Shown one piece after another: positions 40,664 to 49,989 of a DNA stretch of 64,000 nt (within the stretch, counting starts at the first letter, position 1; every line of letters begins with the position of its first letter). This DNA comes from Paenibacillus cellulosilyticus (lineage in GTDB: Bacteria > Bacillota > Bacilli > Paenibacillales > Paenibacillaceae). Below the pieces are notes generated by a model. The model made no database searches. It saw only the letters and a list, made by a program, of their open reading frames with translations, and was not told the origin of the DNA. The stretch spans positions 101,632 through 165,631 of the forward strand of contig NZ_QGTQ01000013.1 in NCBI RefSeq assembly GCF_003182255.1, given 5' to 3'. Position numbers and translations under genes: made by a program.

Positions 40664-42193
40664 CTATTGCGTTGCAAATTGCATGATTTTTTCCTGATCG
40701 GCCTCTTCAATCGACAGCTCGCCCTTCATACGACCTTCCGCCATGACGTACACGCGGTCGCTCATCCCGAGCACCTCGCCAAGCTCGGACGAGATCATGA
40801 TGATGCTCATCCCTTCGCTGATCAGACGGTTCATAATCGTATAAATCTCGAACTTGGCGCCAACGTCGATGCCGCGTGTCGGCTCATCCAGAATAAGCAG
40901 CTTCGGGCCAACGAACAGCCACTTGCCAAGCGATACCTTCTGCTGATTGCCGCCGCTTAGATTGCCGACGATTTGCTCGATGGACGGCGCCTTTACATAC
41001 AGTGAATCCTTGTACGACTGCGCGACCTTCACTTCTTCGTTGGCGTTAATCACGCCCTTGGAGGATACGCCATGCAAGTTCGCGGCCGTAACGTTGCTCT
41101 TAATGTCTTGAATGAGGAACAGCCCGTCTCCCTTGCGATCCTCGGTCACATACGCAATGCCTGCACGAATCGCATCGCTGGTATGCCGGAACGTGGCTGG
41201 CTTGCCATTCACCGATAGTTGTCCCTGCAGTTTATAAGACTTCGGATTGCCGAAGATGCTCAGCGCAAGCTCCGTCCTTCCGGAGCCCATCAAGCCGGCG
41301 ATCCCGACGATTTCTCCCTGTTTGACATGCAAGTTCACGTTCTTCACGACGGCTCTGCCGAGCTTGGAATCGTACGCCGACCAATCGCGTACTTCAAGAA
41401 TCGTACTGCCGAACGACTTGTTCGCACGCTTCGGATAAATATCTTCAATCTCACGGCCAACCATGTTCTTGATGATGACGCTCTCGGATATTTCTCCTTT
41501 GGACGCATCCAGCGTACAGATCGTACGCCCATCGCGGAGCACGGTCGCCTTATCCGCGATCGAGATGACTTCCTTCAGCTTGTGCGAGATCATGATGCAC
41601 GTAATGCCTTGACTCTTCAGCTCACGCAGCAGCGCGAGCAGGTTTTCACTGTCATTCTCATTGAGTGCTGCCGTCGGCTCATCGAGGATGAGCAGCTTAA
41701 CATTTTTGCTAAGTGCCTTCGCGATTTCGACAAGCTGCTGCTTGCCCACGCCAAGATCTTTAATCAACGTTTCCGGATTCACATCCAGCTTCACTTTGTC
41801 GAGCATCTGCTTCGCCTGTACGATCGTCTGATTCCAATTGACCACCGCACCACGCCGCACTTCATTCCCCGCGAAAATATTCTCGTACACCGTCAGGTCC
41901 GGGAACAACGCCAGCTCCTGATAGATGATCGCGATGCCTGCCTTCACGCTGTCCGCGATTCGGCCGAACGTCTGCACCTGACCCTCGAAGACGATATCGC
42001 CCTTGTACGAGCCGTGCGGATAGACGCCGCTAAGCACCTTCATCAGCGTGGACTTGCCCGCGCCATTCTCGCCGATCAGGCAGTGAATCTCGCCTCTGGC
42101 GACCTTGAAATTAACGTCGGCGAGCGCTTTGACGCCCGTGAATTCTTTGGAGATATTGTTCATCTCTAAAATATAGTCGCTCATCGTATGCAC
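40664..42193 (-). CDS. mmsA: Multiple-monosaccharide ABC transporter ATPase (MmsA/GguA), two nucleotide-binding domains
   Basis: 509 residues with two ABC domains, as usual for CUT2 ATPases. Domain 1 has Walker A GENGAGKST, signature LGVGKQQLVEIAKAL and Walker B LLILDEPTAAL; domain 2 has a degenerate Walker A (GLMGSGRTELAL), signature LSGGNQQKVSLGKWL and LLILDEPTRGIDVGAK. It powers import of xylose, arabinose, glucose or galactose-type sugars. It lies between the ChvE-like binding protein and the permease. Confidence 0.93.
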   Translation of the reverse strand: MHTMSDYILEMNNISKEFTGVKALADVNFKVARGEIHCLIGENGAGKSTLMKVLSGVYPHGSYKGDIVFEGQVQTFGRIADSVKAGIAIIYQELALFPDLTVYENIFAGNEVRRGAVVNWNQTIVQAKQMLDKVKLDVNPETLIKDLGVGKQQLVEIAKALSKNVKLLILDEPTAALNENDSENLLALLRELKSQGITCIMISHKLKEVISIADKATVLRDGRTICTLDASKGEISESVIIKNMVGREIEDIYPKRANKSFGSTILEVRDWSAYDSKLGRAVVKNVNLHVKQGEIVGIAGLMGSGRTELALSIFGNPKSYKLQGQLSVNGKPATFRHTSDAIRAGIAYVTEDRKGDGLFLIQDIKSNVTAANLHGVSSKGVINANEEVKVAQSYKDSLYVKAPSIEQIVGNLSGGNQQKVSLGKWLFVGPKLLILDEPTRGIDVGAKFEIYTIMNRLISEGMSIIMISSELGEVLGMSDRVYVMAEGRMKGELSIEEADQEKIMQFATQ

Positions 42194-42288
42194 TCCTTAG
42201 CCAAACCACGAATACAAGCGGAATAGTGATAGACGAATCTATCACTATTCCCGAACTTACTTCACGATTAATCTGTTTAATCCGAAGC

Positions 42289-43386
42289 TTACAGACCTTT
42301 GAATTGATCTGCTTTGTAATAGCCCGAATCGATGAGTTCTTTCTTGACATTGTCTTTATCCACTGGGATTACCGTCGTTTGCTTCGCTTTCACATCGATT
42401 TTGCCATTGTTATACGAGCCTTGCGTTTCAGGGCTTTTGCCGTCGAGGATGTCAACTGCGAGGCCCATTGCGTCTTTAACGAGCGTACGAACGTCTTTGA
42501 ATACCGTCATCTGCTGTTTGCTGTCGATTACATATTGAATCGAAGCAATCTCAGCGTCTTGACCGGTTACTACGTAGCTCTTAATTGCGCTATCGGAAGC
42601 GAATACGTCTGCAATGGAGCGAGCCGTGCCGTCGTTCGGAGCGAGGATGGCAACGTCGCCTTTCATATCTGCTGCTGCAGACGTAAGATGCGTTTGCGCT
42701 TTGTTTTTCGCTTCGTTCGGATCCCAGTTCGTCGTCACTTGGCCAATGATCTTCGCGAGCTCCTCGCGCGACAGCTCTTTCTTGTCTTTCAGCGCAATCG
42801 CTTCGCTGGAGTTAGCAACTTTGAATGTGCCGTCCGCGATTTTAGGCTGCAGAACGTTCCAAGCGCCTTGGAAGAAGATGAATGCGTTGTTGTCGGATGC
42901 TGCGCCAGCGTACAGGTACAGCGGTTCGCCGGAGCCTTTTGCATGATCAACAAGGTATTGCGCTTGTGCAGCACCTACTGCAAGGCTGTCGAACGTTACG
43001 TAGTAATCCACTGCGTCCGTGTTCGTAATGAGACGGTCATACGCGATAACCGTGATGCCTTCTTTCTTCGCATCTTCCACTGCTGCTGCCGCTGCAGCGC
43101 CGTCCTGCGGGCAGATGATCAGCACTTTGATGCCTTTGTTGATCAACGTCTCTACGTTCTCTTTCTCTTTGTTGGAAGAGCCTTGGCTGAACAGAATTTC
43201 CGTCGTATATTTCGAGCCGCTCAGCGCGTCCTTGAAGCGCTGCTCATCCTGCACCCATCTTGGCTCATCCTTCGTCGGGAGCACGATACCAACGCTTACT
43301 TTGTTGTCTTTGCCGCACGCCGTTACGATTGCCGCGAATAGCATAATGACCAATACAATTGCAACTGTTTTGAAGCCCTTCTTCAT
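42289..43386 (-). CDS. chvE: ChvE-like monosaccharide-binding lipoprotein
   Basis: About 365 residues. The lipobox is AAIVTAC (Cys near 24). The periplasmic-binding fold type I follows, with DEPRWVQDEQRFKDAL and VLIICPQDGAAAAAAVEDAK typical of ChvE/multiple-sugar binding proteins. ATG 43386 gives a clean signal sequence with a GAGAGGGG site; the longer frame to 43491 runs through the promoter region. It is the first gene of the chvE-mmsA-mmsB unit and supplies sugar to that channel. A cre-like site lies upstream. Confidence 0.9.
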   Translation of the reverse strand: MKKGFKTVAIVLVIMLFAAIVTACGKDNKVSVGIVLPTKDEPRWVQDEQRFKDALSGSKYTTEILFSQGSSNKEKENVETLINKGIKVLIICPQDGAAAAAAVEDAKKEGITVIAYDRLITNTDAVDYYVTFDSLAVGAAQAQYLVDHAKGSGEPLYLYAGAASDNNAFIFFQGAWNVLQPKIADGTFKVANSSEAIALKDKKELSREELAKIIGQVTTNWDPNEAKNKAQTHLTSAAADMKGDVAILAPNDGTARSIADVFASDSAIKSYVVTGQDAEIASIQYVIDSKQQMTVFKDVRTLVKDAMGLAVDILDGKSPETQGSYNNGKIDVKAKQTTVIPVDKDNVKKELIDSGYYKADQFKGL

Positions 43387-43455
43387 CTTTCTTAACCCCT
43401 CTCGGTAATGGTCTGCATCCCTTACAGATGCAAATATAACACCCTGAACTTCCAA

Positions 43456-43469
43456 TGAAAGCGTTATAA
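43456..43469 (-). promoter_or_regulatory. cre-like site upstream of chvE
   Basis: TGAAAGCGTTATAA (plus strand) differs from the CcpA consensus at the penultimate base. It overlaps a TATAAC/TATATT -10-like stretch on the minus strand. Assignment is tentative. Confidence 0.4.
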
Positions 43470-43595
43470 TATAGCACTCTTTTACGACCATCTGGACATT
43501 TTTAACACGGACAGGTTCAGAGGGGGTTAATTTGCTAGGTTAGCGAGGCACAAGCGACGAAATAGCGTTCCATAGTGATATCTCTGCATAAAAAA

Positions 43596-43623
43596 GACAG
43601 CCGTACGCGTAGGTACGACTGTC
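43596..43623 (-). terminator. Terminator between the sensor operon and chvE
   Basis: GACAG-CGTAC / GTACG-CTGTC hairpin followed on the minus strand by TTTTTTATG. It separates the xylF-type gene from chvE, making two transcription units. Confidence 0.85.
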
Positions 43624-43687
43624 TAATGAAACGTTGTTCGTTATGTTTAGTCTGACCAGGCGGTACAATCTCTCACGAGATTGCCCT

Positions 43688-44878
43688 CTATGATTGGATC
43701 CCATCCACTTCCGTCTGCTCCTTCACGTTCTTATACACGTCCGCATGCGAATGGAAGTTATCGGCGATGATCGTCTCATCGATATTGAACTTGTTTACAG
43801 CGATTGGAGAAAGCAGCACGGACGGCACCTCGATCTTGCCGTTATTCACCTTACGGTCAGCACCGGATGGCTCTCCTAAGGCAAGTCTCATCGCAAGCTC
43901 CGCCGCCTTATCCGCCAGCAGCTTGATCGGCTTGTACACCGTCATCACTTGCGTTCCTTCGACGATCCGCTGGGCAGCCGCGAGATCAGCATCCTGACCC
44001 GCAACCGGAATCTTCCCTGCTAGTCCTTGCAATTGAAGCGCCTGAACGACCCCTCCTGCCGTCGCATCATTCGCCGCGATGACGGCGTCGATGTTGTTAC
44101 CGTTCGCGCTAAGCGCATCCTTCATATTCGCCAATGCATTAACAGGCGTCCAATCCTTCGTCCACTGATCGTATACGACCGTAATGTCACCTTTATCGAT
44201 CAAAGGCTGCAGCACGTTGAAGACGCCTTTTTTGAATAGATGCGCGTTATTGTCCGTATCGGCTCCTCCGATATAGACGTACTTGCCCTTCGGCACTAGC
44301 GACGTGATCGCCTTCGCCTGCAGCTCTCCTACCTGCTCGTTATCGAACGAGACATATAAGTCGATGTCGGAGTTCTTCACGAGCCGGTCATAAGCAAGCA
44401 CCTTAATGCCGGAGGCATGCGCCTTCTGCACAATCGCTGCGGTCGCATCGGCATTATGGGGCACAATAACAAGAATATCGACGCCTTGGGCAATCATCGT
44501 CTCCGCCTGCGAGATCTGCTTGGCATCATCGCCGTTCGCCGCCATGATCACAACCTCAGCGCCAAGCGCCTCGGCCGCGTCCTTGAACAAATCACGGTCC
44601 TTCAGCCAGCGCTCTTCGAGCAGCGTATCCATCGAGAAGCCGATTTTGATTTTTTTGTGACTCGTATCTTGCACATTGCCGCCAGCAGCATGGCTGCCAT
44701 CGCTCCCACTACTCGAAGTACCACCTGAACCAGCAGTAGTTCCTGTTCCACCTTGCTCTGACGTTTCACCGCTGCTGCTGTTGCCATTGCCACTATCGCA
44801 GGCTCCTACCGCCACGCAGGACAGCATAAGCAGCAGGACGAGCACGAGCAGCCTGACCCGCTTCACGCGTTGTCTCAT
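43688..44878 (-). CDS. xylF: XylF-like D-xylose-type binding lipoprotein
   Basis: 396 residues. A lipobox (VAVGAC, Cys about 27) and a Gly/Ser-rich linker precede a type-I sugar-binding domain. KIGFSMDTLLEERWLKDRDL, VDILVIVPHNADATAAIVQK and KVLAYDRLVKNSDIDLYVSF are characteristic of XylF. It ends the sensor operon, nine bases after the response regulator, but no xylGH pair follows; the nearest channel is MmsAB in the next unit. It may share that channel or pass sugar to the membrane sensor. The specificity for xylose is inferred from family. Confidence 0.88.
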   Translation of the reverse strand: MRQRVKRVRLLVLVLLLMLSCVAVGACDSGNGNSSSGETSEQGGTGTTAGSGGTSSSGSDGSHAAGGNVQDTSHKKIKIGFSMDTLLEERWLKDRDLFKDAAEALGAEVVIMAANGDDAKQISQAETMIAQGVDILVIVPHNADATAAIVQKAHASGIKVLAYDRLVKNSDIDLYVSFDNEQVGELQAKAITSLVPKGKYVYIGGADTDNNAHLFKKGVFNVLQPLIDKGDITVVYDQWTKDWTPVNALANMKDALSANGNNIDAVIAANDATAGGVVQALQLQGLAGKIPVAGQDADLAAAQRIVEGTQVMTVYKPIKLLADKAAELAMRLALGEPSGADRKVNNGKIEVPSVLLSPIAVNKFNIDETIIADNFHSHADVYKNVKEQTEVDGIQS

Positions 44879-44886
44879 CCGCCTGT

Positions 44887-46428
44887 CTATCCCCTTCGGC
44901 CAAGCAGCGTCTTCCGATATTCAGTCGGCGAGACGTCGCACATTTTTTTGAACACCTTGCTGAAGTAATTCGGATCATGATAGCCGACCTCGAACGTAAT
45001 TTTTTTCAGACTCCACTCGGGGTTGCCCATCAGCTTCTTCGCCTTCTCAATCCGGCATTCGGTTAAGAAATCGATATAGTTGACGCCTAGCTGCTCCTTG
45101 AACATTTTGCTGATATAGAAGGGGCTTAAGCCTACGCGCTTGCCGATTGTATCGAGCGAAATATCTTTATGCGAGTTGTCCATAATGAACTGCTTAATCA
45201 GCTGTATCGTATCCGGTGCCACATGATCCTGATGCTCTGCAAGCGACTGACGCATCCGATCCAGCAGCAGGCCAGACTCGGCGCGCAGCTGGCGATAATC
45301 CTGCGATTGGAACGAGAACACAGGCGTATCCGTCTCAACACCAAGCTCCAGCAATGCACGCGTTATAAGCCAGAGCAGCTCAAGCACACGCTGCTGCGCC
45401 TGCAGGAGGTCTGCACCCTCGTGCTCATAGCGCCGAATGAATTCCGTCACCTCCGCATTCACCTGGTCCCACTGTCCAAGGCGAATGAGCTCGAACAGCT
45501 GCTTCTCCAGCTGCTTCGCTGGATAACCATCACTCGTAACACCCAGCACTGGCGTATCGGCGAAGAAGCGGAATTTCACGGGTACGGTCGTGTCCATAGA
45601 CGCGACCAGCGCCTCCTGGTAGGACTGCCGAATCTGTTCTAGCGATTCGCACACGTTGCCGATGCCGACGAACCAGCCGGAGCCGGCATCCGCCTTCGCA
45701 GCAGCGAGCAGCTCGCGAGCGATGGACCCAGCCTGTGCACGGAACGACTGGCTCGGATCGCGGAACGCGATGATCGGAATTTGCCGTCCATACAGGGCGC
45801 CGACCCAACCATTTTTCATCGAACGCACCTTGTCCTTAACGACCGTATAAAGTGACTCCGATCCCGGCGGCAGCAGAACCGTCATCGCAAACTTATCGTT
45901 GTTCGTCCCAACGCCAAGCAGCCCAACCAGCTCGTCCAAATGCACCTCGTGCACATGATCGAACAGCAGCTGCGTTACGATATCAGTCTCGACGATCGGC
46001 AGCACCTTGTTCAGCGTATCACGATGAAGCAGGCTCGTCTGTGCACTCCTGCGCTCCTCCTCGATCTGCGCCAGCGCTTTCGCAACCGTCGCTACAATCT
46101 CGCTTGCCTTGCTCGGCTTCAGCAGGTAATCCTTGACCCCCAGCTTGATCGCCTTCCGCGCATATTCGAATGTATCGTAAGCCGTCACCATAATGAATTT
46201 CATATCCGGATAATCGGTCGACAGATGCTCAATCGCCTCAATCCCGTTCATACCCGGCATCTTAATATCCATCAACACCAGATCAGGCTGGAACTGCTCG
46301 GCGATTTCGATCGCCATCATGCCATTCTTCGCCTGTCGAATGTCGAGATCAGGAATCCCCTTCAGCAAAATCGCCTGCAAACCTTCCCGCTCAATCTGCT
46401 CATCATCTACGATCAGGAGCTTCGTCAT
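44887..46428 (-). CDS. YesN-type response regulator of the sugar-sensing system
   Basis: 513 residues: receiver domain at the N-terminus (IVDDEQIEREGL, phospho-Asp in DLVLMDIKMPGMNG, Lys in YLLKP), a central region of about 280 residues, and a C-terminal AraC pair of helix-turn-helices (about 410-510; ISLDTIGKRVGLSPFYISKM and FEVGYHDPNYFSKVFKKM). Its start overlaps the kinase 3' end by about 26 bases, indicating coupling. It probably activates the chvE-mmsAB and xylF-type genes next to it. Confidence 0.93.
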   Translation of the reverse strand: MTKLLIVDDEQIEREGLQAILLKGIPDLDIRQAKNGMMAIEIAEQFQPDLVLMDIKMPGMNGIEAIEHLSTDYPDMKFIMVTAYDTFEYARKAIKLGVKDYLLKPSKASEIVATVAKALAQIEEERRSAQTSLLHRDTLNKVLPIVETDIVTQLLFDHVHEVHLDELVGLLGVGTNNDKFAMTVLLPPGSESLYTVVKDKVRSMKNGWVGALYGRQIPIIAFRDPSQSFRAQAGSIARELLAAAKADAGSGWFVGIGNVCESLEQIRQSYQEALVASMDTTVPVKFRFFADTPVLGVTSDGYPAKQLEKQLFELIRLGQWDQVNAEVTEFIRRYEHEGADLLQAQQRVLELLWLITRALLELGVETDTPVFSFQSQDYRQLRAESGLLLDRMRQSLAEHQDHVAPDTIQLIKQFIMDNSHKDISLDTIGKRVGLSPFYISKMFKEQLGVNYIDFLTECRIEKAKKLMGNPEWSLKKITFEVGYHDPNYFSKVFKKMCDVSPTEYRKTLLGRRG

Positions 46429-47869
46429 CCTTCACCGATCCTTTCGTCTTCGGAATCGTCAATATTACCTTTGTGCCGTGCCCCAGCTCGCTCTTAATAT
46501 CTATGACGTCATCTTGTCCGACAAAAATACGCAGACGCTTCACCACGTTGCTGAACCCTATCCCTGTCGAGTGCCCTTCCGTCTCGAAATTATCCTCGTC
46601 GAGAATTTGCCGAATCTTAACCTCCGACATGCCGGGACCGTCGTCCTCGATCTCAATCGTGACCCGCTCCCCGCTGTCTATCACGCGAAACGTGATCTTA
46701 CCGCCATCCTCTCGCGGCTCCACCGCGTGAATGACAGCATTCTCAACAATCGGCTGCAAGGTCAAGCCAGGCAGTTGAATCGACAGACAGCTCTCATCAA
46801 TCTCTAGATTGAATTGCAGCCGTTCGGTGAACCTAGCTTTCTGAATTTCGATATACTGACCAAGTACTTTGACCTCATCCTTAAGCATCATCGTTCGATC
46901 GAGCCGCTTCAAGTTATATCTAAGCAACCCCGCGACGCTGGCGAGAAGATCGCTCGTCTCTTCTGACCCTTCGAGATAGGCTTTCTTCGATAACATATCA
47001 AGCGTATTGAATAAGAAGTGCGGATTAATCTGGCTCTGCAGACTCCGCAGCTGACTCTCGCGCAGCAGCAGCTTGTTCTGCTGCAGCTCATTCTCGAGCT
47101 GGGCTTTCTGCTGAATCTCGGAGATCAGATTGTTGATGTTGATGCGCATCCGTTCGAACATTTTGGCAAGGAACGAAATTTCGTCATTCGATGATACCTC
47201 GACCTGCAGATCGAAGCGTCCTCGCGATAGTTCTCTTGCTGCCTGCGTCAACTTGAGTATCGGCCTCGTAATACTCGAAGAGAACCAGTAAGTGAAGAGC
47301 AGCAGCATGAATGTAATCGTCAGCATGAGCCAAATGCCAAGCTTCTTCAGCTCCGTCGATTGGTTGATCATATCGCGGTAAAACCGATCATACGTCTTCA
47401 AATCATCATCGAGCAGCGTAAGCGTCGTCTCCGATATGTATTTGGATATACGCGTCGCCTCGGAGAACGCTTTATCGGAATCCTCCGACTCTTTCTCCGA
47501 TTGGAACAAGAGCGAGCGATCGGTCGTCTCGATTAAACTGTCGATTAGATTCATATAATTCGTCAACGCAAAGTCGCTTTCCTCGCTGCGCAAATCAAGC
47601 ATCGCAATTCGTGCCTTCCGCAGGCGCACTTTGCTCGCATCGATCTGGGCTAGATTGACCTCCGTGGGCGTGAGCAAGTAGTTGTACAGCGACGTTATCG
47701 TCTGCTGACTGGCGTTCGTCACTTCGTTCATGCTCAAGTAGCGCTGCAGGATTTCATTATATTGATCCATCGTCTTCTGATTATAGTAAGTAAGCGTAAT
47801 CCAAATGGCAGCCATAATAGACAAAACAACACCGGCGAGAATCCATATTTTCTTCTGAATGCTGTTCAT
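46403..47869 (-). CDS. LytS/YesM-type sensor histidine kinase of the sugar-sensing system
   Basis: 488 residues from ATG 47869, whose ATG overlaps the upstream stop (ATGA). Two membrane helices (IWILAGVVLSIMAAIWITLT, about 8-27; LGIWLMLTITFMLLLFTYWF near 200) bracket a helical extracellular domain of only about 170 residues. HAMP is followed by the phospho-acceptor motif INPHFLFNTLDML and an ATPase domain (NAVIHAV, EDDGPGM). It likely takes its signal from the binding-protein sensor encoded just upstream rather than from a direct ligand. Confidence 0.93.
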   Translation of the reverse strand: MNSIQKKIWILAGVVLSIMAAIWITLTYYNQKTMDQYNEILQRYLSMNEVTNASQQTITSLYNYLLTPTEVNLAQIDASKVRLRKARIAMLDLRSEESDFALTNYMNLIDSLIETTDRSLLFQSEKESEDSDKAFSEATRISKYISETTLTLLDDDLKTYDRFYRDMINQSTELKKLGIWLMLTITFMLLLFTYWFSSSITRPILKLTQAARELSRGRFDLQVEVSSNDEISFLAKMFERMRININNLISEIQQKAQLENELQQNKLLLRESQLRSLQSQINPHFLFNTLDMLSKKAYLEGSEETSDLLASVAGLLRYNLKRLDRTMMLKDEVKVLGQYIEIQKARFTERLQFNLEIDESCLSIQLPGLTLQPIVENAVIHAVEPREDGGKITFRVIDSGERVTIEIEDDGPGMSEVKIRQILDEDNFETEGHSTGIGFSNVVKRLRIFVGQDDVIDIKSELGHGTKVILTIPKTKGSVKDDEAPDRR

Positions 47870-48846
47870 GGCCGCTCCGCCCGCTTGAGCATCCGAATGT
47901 CCGTCAAATAACCTTCCGTATTCAGCGGCACTGTTGTCCCACCTAGCCATTGGATCATCCGATCAACGCTTATGCGTCCCATATCCTCAGGCGACTGCTC
48001 GATCATGCCGTCTAGATTACCGGACTCCAGCAGCGACATCGCATCTTGGCTGTCATCGAAGGAATAAATAAAATAAGGCCCTACCCTTGCTCGTCGGCCG
48101 ATCTCCTGCACCATCGCGCCGGCAAGATTCGCGTTAACGGCAATAAACGCATCTACGGTCGGAAGCTCGTTCATTGCATTTTGCGTCGTGGCAATGACCT
48201 GCTCCTTCGTGTCTTCGGTCTCTGCATATTTCGTATAGATGTTCGGATGATTCTTGAGAATATCGTCAATGCCTTTCAATCTCTGCTGCTGATAATACTC
48301 ATTGCGGCTGTCGCCCATTAATATGACTTTGCCGGAGTCACCCATATCCGTGAGCAGCTGATTAGCGATCATCTGTCCAGCCAGATACTGATTAGAACCG
48401 ACATACGTTCGCCTTAAGCTGTCTACCATCGGGACATCATTGGCTACCGTGATGATCGGAATACCGTTGAAGGCCGCTTTGATCTTCGTCAGGTTCTTGA
48501 ATTCGTCTGAATCCAGCCCTTGAACAATAATACCGTCAACCTTCGAGTCGATGGCGATCTCGATTTTTTTCAAAAAATCCTCTTCGTTCTTGTCGTAGCT
48601 TCCCCATACCTCAATGCTCGCTCCATCCTTCTCTGCTTCCTCCTGTGCACCTTGGCTGACTTTATTCCAGAATGGCGTCTCCAGCTCCTGCGTAATCAGG
48701 ACAAGACGATATTCCGGTTGATCGGAAACAGGGGTGCGCGGCGGCAGCTTGACCTCAGAACGGAATACTTTGCCCGCGGACAACGACGTAAAATAAATAA
48801 GAATGATGCATATCAAACCGAGTATAGCGACGATCGATTTACGCAA
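47866..48846 (-). CDS. Membrane-anchored sugar-binding sensor protein (XylFII-like)
   Basis: About 326 residues. An uncleaved N-terminal membrane helix (SIVAILGLICIILIYFTSLS) anchors a type-I periplasmic-binding domain outside the cell (LVLITQELETPFWNKVSQGA, VDGIIVQGLDSDEF, IPIITVANDVPM). There is no lipobox Cys. The order sensor, LytS/YesM kinase, YesN regulator matches the XylFII-LytS-YesN three-component D-xylose system described in Clostridium. TTG 48846 has GGAG about nine bases ahead and places the helix right after RKS; ATG 48867 and 48939 have poorer sites. The gene heads the operon. Confidence 0.85.
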   Translation of the reverse strand: MRKSIVAILGLICIILIYFTSLSAGKVFRSEVKLPPRTPVSDQPEYRLVLITQELETPFWNKVSQGAQEEAEKDGASIEVWGSYDKNEEDFLKKIEIAIDSKVDGIIVQGLDSDEFKNLTKIKAAFNGIPIITVANDVPMVDSLRRTYVGSNQYLAGQMIANQLLTDMGDSGKVILMGDSRNEYYQQQRLKGIDDILKNHPNIYTKYAETEDTKEQVIATTQNAMNELPTVDAFIAVNANLAGAMVQEIGRRARVGPYFIYSFDDSQDAMSLLESGNLDGMIEQSPEDMGRISVDRMIQWLGGTTVPLNTEGYLTDIRMLKRAERP

Positions 48847-49021
48847 GGGGTCAATCTCCGTTTCCATGTAAGGTGAGTAATAACCAGCGTATACCAAGTA
48901 AGCGCATTCATCAAGATGTGGTTTAACGTTAACATTCAAGGTGATTCGGCTGACGTCATCCTCTTAGCGGTACAGCGTCTTTCATTCCGAAGAACTATAA
49001 GCTCACATATAAGCAAAAGAA

Positions 49022-49078
49022 AAAAAGCTGACTCGCTCAGCATCACTGTAATTGCGATAGTGAACGAATCAGCTTTTT
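49022..49078. terminator. Terminator originally belonging to the downstream TetR gene
   Basis: AAAAAGCTGA (49022-49031) pairs with TCAGCTTTTT (49069-49078), with an inner TCACT/AGTGA stem. It is now separated from the TetR stop codon by the MITE at 49080-49239. Confidence 0.8.
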
Positions 49079-49079
49079 A

Positions 49080-49239
49080 GGGCGTGTCTGAAAACGCTGA
49101 ACGGAGCAGATCTAGTCGAATTTTCGTTCCAGGCAAGGCGCTTTTTTGCAGGCGTACCGGAGGTACGTCAAGGAAATGCAACGCAGCATGGGGCGAAAAG
49201 GCGGCAAGAGATGCCCTTGAACGGTTTTCAGACACGCCC
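49080..49239. mobile_element. 160-bp MITE with TA target duplication
   Basis: Terminal inverted repeats GGGCGTGTCTGAAAAC (49080-49095) and its exact complement (49224-49239) are flanked by TA on both sides (49078-49079, 49240-49241), the target duplication of the IS630/Tc1-mariner group. There is no coding capacity. The right end touches the stop codon of the TetR gene. Confidence 0.82.
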
Positions 49240-49922
49240 TAGGTCGTTTGTTTCAGTAATCCTTGCACAATGACATCGAATCCCCAGCGGAATCGCACCT
49301 TGCCGTTGTCTGGATGTCCTCCGGTCAGAAACTCGTCCCGCATGGCGGTGAGCATCGGATATTGCCGAGGATCAAGCTTCTCGTAAGAAGCCGTTAACGA
49401 TTGCAACGTCGTTCCTTGTTGATCTCGCGACGCCTGCTCGAAAGCGACCGAAGACGCGTACAGCAGCACCATGTCCGCGCCCCAAGCGGCGGCGGCAGAG
49501 CGGATGCCTCCTTCATGCAATCGACCTAGCACGTACTCCGTTAACGCTAGCGAATGAGGACCGTTCGGCATGGTGGACATGGCGAGAGAAGCGATGCCTG
49601 GCGTCTCGTGGAGCACTTGAACGTAAGAAAATAATGCTTCGAACAGGTTGTCCGACCAGCTGCCTGCCGAAGGGTCTGGAAGCTGTACTTGCGCTAAGCT
49701 GTAATCCAGCACATAGGCGCTGAGCTCCTGCACATTCGTTACATACACGTATAACGAGGATGCACCTGTATCGAGTGCTTTGGCAATTCGGCGCATGCTA
49801 AGACCGTCTGCCCCTTCCTGCTTCAGCAGCTCCAGGGCGGTCTTCACAATAATTTCTCTGCTAAGCGGTTCCTTAGCGGGCCGCGAACGGCGGCTAACAA
49901 TCGTACGGTTTGAGTTGTCCAT
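49239..49922 (-). CDS. TetR-family regulator of the TetX-like monooxygenase
   Basis: 227 residues. The N-terminal HTH (about 24-70: IIVKTALELLKQEGADGLSM, RRIAKALDTGASSLYVYVTN) and the C-terminal ligand domain resemble the TetR class with a tetracycline-repressor-type C-terminus. It follows the monooxygenase gene by 67 bp on the same strand. The two tandem GAAC/GTTC operators upstream of the monooxygenase are its likely targets. The stop TAG consists of a TA target base pair plus the first G of the MITE; without the insertion it would be TAA. Confidence 0.88.
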   Translation of the reverse strand: MDNSNRTIVSRRSRPAKEPLSREIIVKTALELLKQEGADGLSMRRIAKALDTGASSLYVYVTNVQELSAYVLDYSLAQVQLPDPSAGSWSDNLFEALFSYVQVLHETPGIASLAMSTMPNGPHSLALTEYVLGRLHEGGIRSAAAAWGADMVLLYASSVAFEQASRDQQGTTLQSLTASYEKLDPRQYPMLTAMRDEFLTGGHPDNGKVRFRWGFDVIVQGLLKQTT

Positions 49923-49989
49923 ACAACACTTATATCATGTTTGGCATCGGTTCGTAAATGTAAGAGAAGCGTCGCTTGTAACGCTTCAA

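Noticed and set aside
42226..43341. A 371-codon plus-strand frame opposite chvE
   Set aside because: Shadow of the ChvE-like gene; no motifs or start signals.
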